A stretch of 64,000 bases of DNA. It comes from Leucaena leucocephala (taxonomy: Eukaryota; Streptophyta; Magnoliopsida; Fabales; Fabaceae). Shown piece after piece: positions 46,494 to 57,500 of this stretch (its first letter is position 1; every line of letters starts with the position of its first letter). Under the pieces are notes generated by a model. It was not told where the DNA came from and did no database searches. It saw nothing but the letters and a program-made list of their open reading frames with translations. Both the position numbers and the translations under genes were made by a program. The stretch spans positions 32,359,527 to 32,423,526 of the forward strand of contig CM073520.1 in assembly GCA_037074615.1 (NCBI GenBank), written 5' to 3'.

Positions 46494-46975
46494 ATGGGTA
46501 TTCTTGGGAAAAGCTTGGGTTCCAAGTTTGAAGACATAAGTAAACAAGCTGTTTCAAGGATTGCTATGTTAAAGAACAAGTGTCAAGTACGAGGATCCTA
46601 TGCTCGCTCTGATGTTGTTCAGTTCTTGAACTTGGGTTGCCACGACAGGGCTCTCCTTCGAGTAAAGCTTTCACAGGCCCTTCTCTGATTCACTCAATTA
46701 TAAATTTACCTTAGAATATGTCTTCTTATATCACTGAATTTGAGTTGTAACGAACAGGTGGAGCAGTTAATAAGAGAGCAAAATATGGTGGATGTTTTTG
46801 TTATGATAGAAAATTACTGCAACTTTCTGAGAGGAAGAACTAAACTTGTTGAAAAGAACAGGTTAGCTAGCTCTCATGCCCTTTAATATCTATCTAGAAA
46901 TATATATTACCCTTTTTTATATGAATATATGACTGCTAGTACTGTGAAGTCCAATTGGTACAGCTCTCCCAAAGG

Positions 46976-47018
<43 letters not shown>

Positions 47019-47744
47019 TTTGTTTTTGAGTAAATTTCAACACTGAACTGAACTGAAGATGTGGAATATATTATTGAATTATATGTATTCTAAAATCAAA
47101 TGTTTACAAATAGAGTGTGTCCTGAGGAGATCAAAGAAGCAACATCAAGCCTTATCTTTGCATCCTCTAGATGTGGAGAATTTCCAGAGCTTCAAAAGAT
47201 TAGAGAGATTTTCATTCTCAGATTTGGGAAAGAATTTGCTGCTCATGCTGTGGAATTGCACCACAATAACAGAGCGAACTCAAAGGTACTCACTATATCA
47301 AAGCGGACCATGCATTGCACAATCTTTATATCCATAATATTACTCCACTGGTCTTAAATATATGAGTCAGTTGAGAGTTAGTTTTAGTCTTAAATATAAG
47401 ACTTTAATCTGTTTAGTCTCTCACATTTATTATTTCTAAACTAATTTACTTAACTTATAAAATGACATATAATATAATATTATACAGGGATATAATTAAT
47501 TAATTAATTAATTAATTTAATTTTCTTATTCTATTCAAGTTAAGCAGTTTTTACACATGTCTGAAAAAGTATTATGATAACTTGAGTTATGCTTTTATTT
47601 CAGATGATACAGAAGCTTTCATCTAGACAGCCAGCCTTGGAGATCAGACTGAAAGTTCTGAAGGATATTGCTGCAGAAATTGGAGTTACTTTGCAACTGG
47701 AACAAGACTCTACATTAGCAAATGAGTACGAGGAAGAAGAATAG
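46494..47744 (+). CDS. IST1-like ESCRT-III-associated protein, four exons
   Basis: Exons 46494-46661, 46758-46861, 47114-47285 and 47604-47744 join through GT-AG introns into one frame of 194 residues. The IST1 domain (regulator of Vps4 activity) covers nearly the whole protein: KQAVSRIAMLKNK, HDRALLRVEQLIREQN, VMIENYCNFL, CPEEIKEATSSLIFAS, LRFGKEFAAHAVE and ALEIRLKVLKDIAAEIG. Known family role: these proteins bind ESCRT-III and Vps4/SKD1 on endosomes and tune multivesicular-body sorting. It is shorter than most plant IST1-like proteins and ends in an acidic EEEE at a TAG. The partial copy at 29.9 kb has CAG at that position and reads on, so this stop may be a recent change. Intron 2 holds a long (AT)n run; intron 3 holds a MITE-like segment. 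Confidence 0.88.
46979..47014. repeat. (AT)n microsatellite in IST1-like intron 2
   Basis: About 36 bp of uninterrupted TA dinucleotides. Confidence 0.9.
47341..47560. mobile_element. Possible MITE remnant in IST1-like intron 3
   Basis: Starts ACTCCACTGGTCTTAAATAT, similar to the Stowaway-type ends in this window, and contains a second 'gtcttaaatataagacttta'. The right end is not identifiable. AT-rich, including an (ATTA)n run near 47490. Confidence 0.35.
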
Positions 47745-48960
47745 GAAAGAAACAAGTCTAGAACAGTCAATTATCTTAAACCGAACAGTTTTCTGCATAT
47801 GTAACTGACTCAGCATGAACATTAATCAGACAAGAGATCGTGCAGAGTATAAACCGTGGTTTTAACATTAAAGAACTGGGAAAGACCATATTCTACTTTC
47901 TGAACTAAATCCTATTACAAAATCGGTACACGCCACAGTGAACCTTAAACTAAAATGAAAACAATATATTTGATTTAAATTAGGCGGAAAAGCATCTCTT
48001 TCAATTAACAACGTGAGATTAAACCTATGTCACTAAGCTACAAAGTCATTGGCTCTTTCAATTAATTTTAACTAGGGGTTTAACTCTTTCAATGAGGTAT
48101 AACAGTTGTGGAGAGATGAAAGAGAGAAATCAGATCATAATTTTCAACTCTGCTGAATCTCATTAAAAGCCAACCAATAATCAGAGGATAGAGTTAGTTT
48201 TAAGAAAATTGATGGTAGAACAAAGGAAGGACAATATAAGTGATGAGTTGGGCTCTACAGTAAGGTTCTGAATGAATAAGTAAGAAAACAACAGTTTGAT
48301 ACAGCTATAGAGAATCAACAATTCAGGGTGAAACTCATCTTCCTTACCAATGTGACAATCTCCAAGATAAAATCTACAGAAGCCTCAATCTGACTGCATT
48401 ATGTACCCTATAGAAGTGATGAGAAGAATACATGAGAAGTATATATGAACTAGAACATAAGGTCAGGATGCGTCAAGTGTCACAATTAGAGCCAGCCAAA
48501 TCTCACATATTAATCCTTTGGAGGTGAAGTGACTACAAGACTATCCTAAAGCACTGAGGCGAATCTAACCTAACAAACTATCCAATAGTAAAAATCTATA
48601 AAAAATAGTACTGGTTCTTCTAAAAGAAATCAGGAACTTGTCTTGAGAGAGAGAGCCCTACAGCAGTGCAATACAATAACCGTAACATAAAGGACAAGAC
48701 TCATATACAGTTTTTTTTGTGAGGTGCTCCTACAAAAATATGCATTAAGATTTTTTACAGTTCAACATCATATAATTCGTTTTTTTTTAAAAAAAACTTG
48801 TACACGTGATATATTCTCATCGAAGAAGATAGTGATAAATATTTAAAAGAAACTTATGTTTTCTTTTCCTCCCCCTCTCCCTTCCCAAAGAAAATTGACA
48901 AGGAAATATACTTTTAAAATAACATCAAACACATTTGAAATACCATATATTTAAGATTAC
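47745..48960. other. Spacer between the IST1-like gene and the PSRP-3 pseudogene
   Basis: The first part should be the 3' UTR of the IST1-like gene. No ORF, RNA gene or repeat was recognised. Confidence 0.4.
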
Positions 48961-48989
48961 ACCAAGTTTCCACCACTCTGCTCTGCTGC

Positions 48990-49866
48990 CAAAAATTGAT
49001 GATATCAATAGCTTGGTTGAGAAGAATAATCATTTGTTTTTGAGATATCTAAGGCTTGCTCTCCAATAACTCCTTGAGCTCTTCCCAAGCATCTTTCCTT
49101 GGCCAAAAGTAGTAAGGGCTCAGAGGAATAGTGCCATGACTTAGAATCATTTGGTCGAGTGCAATACGGATGTTTTTCTCCATCCAAATGAATTTCAAAA
49201 TAAGCCTTGACCTGTCAGTTGGCTTCACCATCACTCTAAGCTTCTAAAACATCAACAACAGATAGCATGAATATTAGACACCACCCAATAACATGATAAA
49301 ATTCAAATTATGGTCTCTAGTTTTGAAATTTCTTTGGCTCTTTCAATTTGTTTAATTTTAAAGGAATTGTGAGGAAGGAAAGGATTTCAATATTAAAAAA
49401 GGATTACATTTTGGCACAATGTCTCAAGCTCTTTCGTGTTTGAGCAAAAAAGGAAAAGAAATCATTTTACTCAAGTATATAAAGAGCTATAATTTATAAT
49501 GATAGAATAAAATTAATTGTTCATTCATCTATTGTTTAACAAAAGGGTAATAACATCAAACACACTTCGCAATTCCCAAAAACAAAAGAAAAATCCTTGG
49601 AACTCCGAAAACATACCTGAGTCGCAGGATTGACTTCTGTAGAGATACCATCCCACTCCGTATCCTTATCAAGAGATTCTTCATCTGTAGTTGTGGCGGC
49701 GGAAAGCCTAAATTTTTGGGGTGTTGCATTAAGAAATATATTTGAAGAGAATGGCTTGGGCTTAGCGAAAACGCATGGTTTGAAGGATGTAACAGAGGGA
49801 TTTATTTGAAGATGAAAATGCAAGAGGCTTGAGAGAAGAAGCATGAAGATTCGGTTGGACCGCCAT
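48990..49866 (-). pseudogene. Chloroplast 30S ribosomal protein PSRP-3 (Ycf65-like), broken copy
   Basis: Exon 1 runs from an ATG at 49866 (MAVQPNLHASSLK, a transit-peptide-like start) to a GT donor at 49616. Its 5' part is in a different frame from the rest (FAKPKPFSSNIF ... RLSAATTTDEESLDKD), so a frameshift lies near 49800. Exon 2 starts at 49243 after an AG acceptor and carries the conserved core: KLRVMVKPTDRSRL, LKFIWMEKNI, GTIPLSPYYFWPRKDAWEEL. The frame then meets TAG right after LESKP, where the family has Trp; the usual tail (ISQKQMIILLNQAIDIINFW) is still readable beyond it. Two independent lesions favour a pseudogene over a short protein. Intact family members are structural components of the plastid ribosome. 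Confidence 0.8.
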
Positions 49867-51506
49867 GGACAACATCTTCTGAGTAAGCTAACAGCTTCTG
49901 CTTAGGCACTACGAGAGGCGAACTGAAGAAGATAAGGTAAAAGAATCTAGTCATATTTGCACTAGGCGAATTAATCTATTTTGTTTATGCTTACCTGAAT
50001 TAATCTAGTTAATTACATTTAATTGTTTTGACAAAAATATTTTTAAATGTTAATTCAAATAATAATTTATTTATATTTAATTTTGAGTATTTTTTAAAAA
50101 AAGACTTGACATGGGCCATAAGTCAATTGAAAAAAGAACTAAACTCGGCCTATGGTTTTTCCTTCTTTTTTTTTTTTTGAGAAATGGAAAAATGATCTAG
50201 ATAAAAAAAGAGAGATAAAATTAGAGTATAGAGTAAGTTATAGAGAATAAATTGGACAAATTATGAAAGAACTCCTACCTATAGTCATATATATTAAAAA
50301 AAAAAACTTGTGACTACACGTTCTAAAAGAAACTATAGAAATCAAATGATATATAAAATAAAATGTTAAAATACATAATCCTAAGGAATAATCCAGGGAT
50401 AAACCTTGATAGTCTTGTACAATAAACGTACTAAATTTCCTAAAACTACTTAATTAAGAATAAATATCAAGCATAAAAGTGTTACTAGTGGGCAAAGAGG
50501 ATGGTCATAGTCTTTCTAAATTAGGAAATTAAGAAACTTTATCTATTAACATCACAACTCCAACATTTCAATATCATCAAATTAGATATTAAACCGATAA
50601 AAAAATAGCTTGCTTAAGAGTTGGTGGTTGAATAGAGGTCAACCTGTAATCTAACTAGTCATAATTAAAATAATATAATTTAATTAAATATAAAAATATT
50701 AATATTTAATTGTAAAACTGTAATATTTAAATAAAAGATGCACCATGCTTCCAATTAAACTTTACCCCACAAGGAAAATTAACAAAACAAAAATAAATAT
50801 ACAATTAAATATATCTCATAAAGATATTTACTTCTATTTTCAAAATCAATAACAAGAATTACCCAACATAAAATATTTGATAGTGTTAGGGTGGTAGTTT
50901 GAATAATTAATATGAATTATGATTGATTTTCAACTATTTTTATTTTTTTAATGCACAAAATAACATCATTTTGAGTGTAAAAAGGCTAAAAAATGTTATA
51001 AAAACTAGCTCGGCCAACCCATGCTTGATCGGGTTGAGTTACCCCCAACCCAAGTTGATTTGAGTCAAATTTTTTATTGATTTAAATAAAAGACTAAATC
51101 AGTAAAGTTAAGTGACCAGTTCACCAATCTCCAAGGGTTCACTTTTATTAATAACTTATTTGACACTAGTAAGAATTCTAATTTATCTTGATCAAGTCTA
51201 AAAGCTTAATCAAAATGAAAGGACACACATCCAAAAAGAATGGACTGTCTAAACATGTCATAAATGCCCTAACCAAGATTCAATTTAGTCAACAGTTAAA
51301 TGAAACGTATCTAATTAATAAGGTCTGATTATAAGAATCATGATTTAAATCACCAAAAAATTACTATAAATGAATTCCACAAAATTCAATCTGTATAACC
51401 AGAATCTGGAATCCATCCCATGCCAGAAGCTGAACTATTGGACCTTGATGACTTCTCTCAATTCTCAAACTACTCACTAGAAAGTGAAAGAGATTTAGGT
51501 CTTGTT
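49867..51506. other. Spacer between the PSRP-3 pseudogene and the diflavin reductase gene
   Basis: AT-rich, no ORF of note. It should contain the 3' UTR of the minus-strand diflavin reductase gene in the part nearest 51506. Confidence 0.4.
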
Positions 51507-54500
51507 CTAAGACCATGCCTCGATATGATATTTACCACTCCTTTCTAAAGCCTTAAACCACCTCAAAGCAACATCTTTTACGACCCCACTTTCTTTACAT
51601 ACAATTTCCTCCAAAGTTGATGATACATCTGCTGGCATTTTGGTTGACGAACCTGCTATATAAATTGCAGCTCCCTCAGCTAATAGATTCCAAATCCTTC
51701 TGCTCTGTTCACGCATCTTATGCTGAACATAAACCTTTTGAGGTTGGTCTCTCGAGAAAGCAACATAGAAACCACCACCCCTTGTTTCCGAAAGCACTCC
51801 GTCGTTTTGTGAATGGGACAACCAGAAGTCTTGGTATAGAAAGTCGCCATCTTCGTTTCGACAACCGAAGAAGAAAATAATTGGTGCGGTTGAACTCGTT
51901 CTGCTTTGTAATGCTCTTTCCTCCACGACTCCGCGAAATGGCGCGCAGCCGGTTCCCGGTCCAATGAGTACCAGAGGAAGTGATGGTGATGGAGGAGGAA
52001 GAGAACTTTTATGAATCCAACTTGGAATAGAGATGGCTGCATGGAAGGAAAATAGTTAAGAACAACATATGGCTTCTTCACATGAATAATCTGCATAATG
52101 TGTTATTTTTCTTTCTGGAAAAATTAATCACTTTGTCCTTATAGTTGCAATGAGTTAAAATTTAAGAATTGAGTTTAAATTGAGTCAAAATTATAAGAAC
52201 TGAGTTGTACTAAGTCGAAGTTTAAGAACCAAATTACAATAAAGTCAAAACTATAGGAATTAAAAGATTTCCTTTTATTTTTTTGTTTTTCATTTTTTGT
52301 GCTTTTACCATCTTTAGGATCTAGTGAAGCTAGCCATAAGGAGCATAGGCCTTTCTTCTTCCTTTTGTAAGGTGTTGTCCAAGACACCACACTCACAGTC
52401 AAGTGCACTTGATTGGGATGAGCTGACTGGGAAGAAGATATGGAGAATGCTCTTGTTTTCAGTGGAGGAACCAACTGCACTAGCCACTCAAATGGCATTT
52501 CTACTGAAGGAAAATCCTCCAACGCCTGCTTATTTTAAACAAATATGAATATTAATTAAAACAGGATGGTCCCATATAAAGGCAGAACAACAAAATGCAG
52601 ATAGATACTCGGAATAATACTTAAATTACTTATAGAAGGACTCCAAGTTATCAAAATGAATAATTCAAGGCATTGAGCCAAAAATATCCAGTAAGGGGAT
52701 GGTTTTAATAGCTTTGAAATGTCAACTTTATCCCAGTAATAACCACGCAAGATTATGAAACTATAAGATATAAATCAAACATACTTTAGACATTCAAATT
52801 GTTCATTCTCTTAACTTCCACAAAATTATTCTGGCAACAATAAGAACAATACTACCACAGAATTGTTGAGTGGTTGCAAAACATACTAAATTTAGGCTTG
52901 AACCGGTATTTTTAACACCCACAAGGGAAAATTTTTCTCCAATAAGATCGTAATCTTTTTTAAGATAATCATACAGAGACAACTAAAGTAACACCTGCCC
53001 CTGTGATATATGGTTATCAAGCATGACCAGAGTTTAAGAACTAACTGTGGTATTTTAGAATATGAATTGTCCGATGATCATTGCTTTGGCTTATGCCTCA
53101 TATATATACACAGTTCTTGGGAATCAAATGAGATACACCAAGATAAAATCAAATCAAGATAAAATCAAATCTCTAATAGCTACACCTAAATCAAATCTGA
53201 TATGTTTCTAATAATAATAATATCTCTAACAATAATATCCTAATATTAATGACATAATAACAATAATATCTCTAACAATAATATCCTAATATTAATGATT
53301 TAGATATTAGGATATTTTATTATTAGGATATTCCCACACTCCCCCTCAAGTTGGATCATAGATATTGACCATGTCCAACTTGCCTAGGAGCCGTTCAAAT
53401 ATTTCTTCTGGTAGTCCCTTGGTAAGAATATCTGCAGTTTGTAGCCTTGTAGGTATGTAGGTGAGGCACATAATCCCATCCTCTACTTTCTCACGAATGA
53501 AGTGTCTGTCGATTTCCACATGTTTAGTTCTGCTATGCTGGATAGGGTTCAAGGCCATATTTATAGCAGCCTTGTTGTCACAAAATAACTTTAATGGAGC
53601 ATCTATCTTCAAATGAGCCTCTTTTGCAACTCTTGCTAACCATAGACCCTCCATGATTCCTTGAGCAAGAGCTCGTATTTCTGATTCTGCACTACTTTTA
53701 GCCACTACTTTCTGTTTCTGACTCTGCCAAGTGACAAGATTTCCCCATACAAATGTGCAATAGCCAGAGGTTGATCGACTGTCTTCTTGTGATCCTGCCC
53801 AATCAGCATCGGTGTAGATTTCTACCGATCTATTTGTGCTCTTTCTAAAGAATAGCCCACGGCCAGGAGTACCTTTTAAGTATTGTAGTATCTTGTAAGC
53901 CGAGTCCATATGTTTCTTCCGTAGATCATGCATATGTTGACTGGCAACGCTCACTGCAAAGGCGATATCAGGACGTGTATGTGAGAGATAAATGAGTTTC
54001 CTAACTAACCTTTGATATCTTCCTTTGTCTGTTCTCATTTCATCCCTTTCTCGTTTCTTTTGCTTGTTCTCATCTTTGTCAGTTTCCACCACAGTTTGCC
54101 TTTTCTTTTGTTTCACTGTGCTGATAGGGACTTTACTAGGTTTACACCCAAGCATTCCTGTTTCCTTGAGTAGATCAAGGATATACTTTCTTTGAGAAAC
54201 ATAAATACCAACCTTAGATCTTGCTACTTCCATACCGAGAAAGTATTTCAACTTACCAAGGTCTTTGACCTCAAATTCATGGTTCAGGGCTACCTTGATT
54301 CGATCAATCTCCTTAATATCATTTCCTGTGACAATAATATCATCCACATAGACAATGATAATAGTGATGAGGTCATTACGACGGGATACAAACATCGTGT
54401 GATCAGATAAACTTTGCTGATACCCTTCAACTTTGAGAACACTAGAAAATCTATCAAACCAGGCACGTGATGATTGTTTCAGCCCATAGATGGATTTTCT

Positions 54501-57500
54501 CAGCCTACATACCTGGTTCTGTCTTCCTGCTTCAAAACCTGGTGGGAGTGTCATGTACACTTCCTCTTTTAAATCTCCATTGAGGAAGGCATTCTTAATA
54601 TCAAGTTGTTCTAGGGGCCAATCTAGATTTGCTGATACGGAGAAGAGAACCCGTATGGTATTGAGCTTCGCAACAGGTGCAAAGGTTTCGTTGTAGTCAA
54701 TACCATGCGTTTGCGTAAACCCCCGAGCAACTAGTCTTGCCTTCAACTTGTTTAACGTACTATCAGCATTGTATTTGGGAGTGAACACCCACTTGCAGCT
54801 TACGGGTTTTATTCCTGAAGGCATCTGCACTATCTCCCAAGTCCCATTTTTCTCCAAGGCTTGCATTTCTTCCATCACTGCCTGTTTCCACTCTGGGACA
54901 GCCAAGGCCTCATGTACATTGTTAGGAATCTTGATGCTGTCAAGGTTAGTTACAAAAGTATGGTAACTTGGAGTAAGAGCAGCATAAGAAACAAACTTTT
55001 CGATAGGATGCTTCGTACATGTCCGTGGTAGTTTTCTCAATGCAATAGGAAACTCCAGATTAGCCTCACCATGTTCAGGATCTACCAACGGTTCAGGAAC
55101 TGATTCTACCTCAGAGATATGATGGTCGTGGCCTCTATGATGTCGGCGTGAGTACATTTTCCCCATCTTTGTTGTTCAGATCCTTCTGAAGGCTGTAAAG
55201 GTCCATGTGGTGTGAAGGAAATGGGTACAATGGGTTCCACAAGTTGAGATTTATTCCAACTCTCCCCTGGAATCGAAGACTCGGGATAATATGACTGGTG
55301 CTCAACAAAGGTGACATCATGGGTAACAAACAGGTGTTTGGACACAGGATCAAAACATTTGTAACCTTTTTGGGAGGAGGAGTAGCCCAAGAAGACACAT
55401 TTAGTGGCACGGGGATAGAACTTTGAGGGAGGATGATGAATATGAACAAGAATAGTGCATCCAAAGACACGTAGCGGAAGAGAAGACTGTAAGTGAGAGA
55501 CATCATGAGTTTTTTGTAATTCTGCAATGGGAGAGGTGAAGGAAAGAATACGACTAGGAAGACGATTAATGAGCTGAATAGCGGTCTGGATAGCATCCCC
55601 CCAATAAAACAAAGGAACATGACATTGAAATAAGAGAGCCCGAGCAACCTCAAGAATATGTTTATTTTTTCGTTCCGCAATCCCATTTTGCTGAGGACTA
55701 TAGGGACAACTGCTGTGATGAACAATTCCTTTAGCAGACAGGAAAGCGTGAAGGGAGTGCCGGTAGCAGTAGTGATTTTCTTATTCCCTGCTAAGGGATG
55801 GTAGGTGACAAACATTTTTTTATTTGATGTCATGTGATCAGAGGCCCCTGTATCCACAATCCACTGTGATGGAGGAAGAGAGGTATGTAAAGTAATGGGA
55901 ATTATACCTTTATGAGTCATGGATGCAGATCCGTGAGGGTGTTGTTCAGCTTGAAGGCTTCTGAACATACGTGTAATCTGATTTAGTTGCTCCTGACTGA
56001 AGGATGTGGATGACTCAGATGGGGATGGTGCACATGCTAATTCATTTGAGGCTTGGTGAGCTCGTGGCTTATTTTTACGAGGCTTCCAATCAACTGGCTT
56101 GCCATAGATATCCCAACACTTTTCACGAGTATGTCCCACCTTCTTGCAGTGTTCACAGGTGGGTCGAGTCTTACTAGAAGTACCAGGATTGTTATGTTTG
56201 CTAACAAAGGCTGTAGACTCAGGAAGAGGTTGTTTGGATTCAACAGGCATAGTCTCCCTTCTGGATTCTTCTCTGCGCACCTCAGCATAAGTTTCCAGAA
56301 GTGACGGTAGTATGGAATTGCTGAGAATTCTGGCCCTTACAGCATCAAATTCAGCATTTAGACCAGCAAGAAAAAGAAGTATTCGCCCCTTTTCAATCCT
56401 TTTCTGATTTCGAACGACGTCTGTAGGGGTATCCCATTCATCTTCGTCAAGAAGATCCAGCTCCTGCCAGAATGCCACGAGGTCAAGCCAGTATTCGTGC
56501 ACTCCACGGGTGCCCTGAATGCATCGCCATGTACTACGTTGGAGGTTGAATAGGCGAGAATGGTCTTTGGTGACTGAGTAAGAGTCACGAACAGCTACCC
56601 AAATGTCTCGTGCTGTGGGTAGATACATGAAGCTTCGTTTGATGTTTGGAGACATGGAGTTGATAAGCCAGGAGGAAACCAAATGGTTGTCGATGGTCCA
56701 TTGTTGCATCTCAGGTGACGCTTCATTCGCTGGTTTTTTAACATCACCAGTCAGATAAGCAAGTTTCCCGCGCCCACCAACTGCATGTTTTATTGCCTGA
56801 GCCCAATCTTGATAATTTGTCAAAGTGAGCTTGTCAGATACGATGGAAACAGGAACATTGGATGCCCCATCAAGGCCTGTACTCAACCCGTGGTGCTTCT
56901 GCTGGTCAGAACTTGTAGATGACATGGTAGAATCTCAGCTACTGTAGCAACTCGGTACTGTAGCACTCGGACACTGTTGCAACACGGTCACTGTAGCAAC
57001 TCGGTACTGCGCATCGCGATCACTGTAGCAACTCGGACTGTAGCGACGCGACTGTAGCAATGGTACTGTAGCGACGCGGTACTGTAGCGACTCGGTACTG
57101 TTGGTTGAAAAACAACCCAGAACTCTGTTGCAAATCTTTGTGAAGACCCTCACCGGCAAGACGATCACCCTCGAGGTGGAAAGTTCCGATACTATTGACA
57201 ACGTCAAAGCTAAGATTCAAGACAAGGAAGGTATCCTTCCTGACCAGCAGAGGCTTATCTTCGCCGGCAAGCAGCTGGAAGATGGAAGAACCCTAGCTGA
57301 CTATAATATCCAGAAAGAGTCGACCCTCCACCTTGTCCTTCGTCTCAGGGGAGGGATGCAGATCTTTGTCAAGACTCTAACGGGAAAGACCATTACCCTT
57401 GAGGTCGAGAGCTCTGATACCATGTGGTATTTTAGAATATGAATTGTCCGATGATCATTGCTTTGGCTTATGCCTCATATATATACACAGTTCTTGGGAA

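Noticed and set aside
54192..54966. Plus-strand ORFs of about 70 codons
   Set aside because: Shadows of the intact reverse transcriptase frame on the minus strand.
57101..57442. A functional ubiquitin gene on the plus strand
   Set aside because: There is no ATG for the first unit, the second unit is cut at residue 22 by the LTR, and the fragment sits in a retrotransposon leader in antisense.
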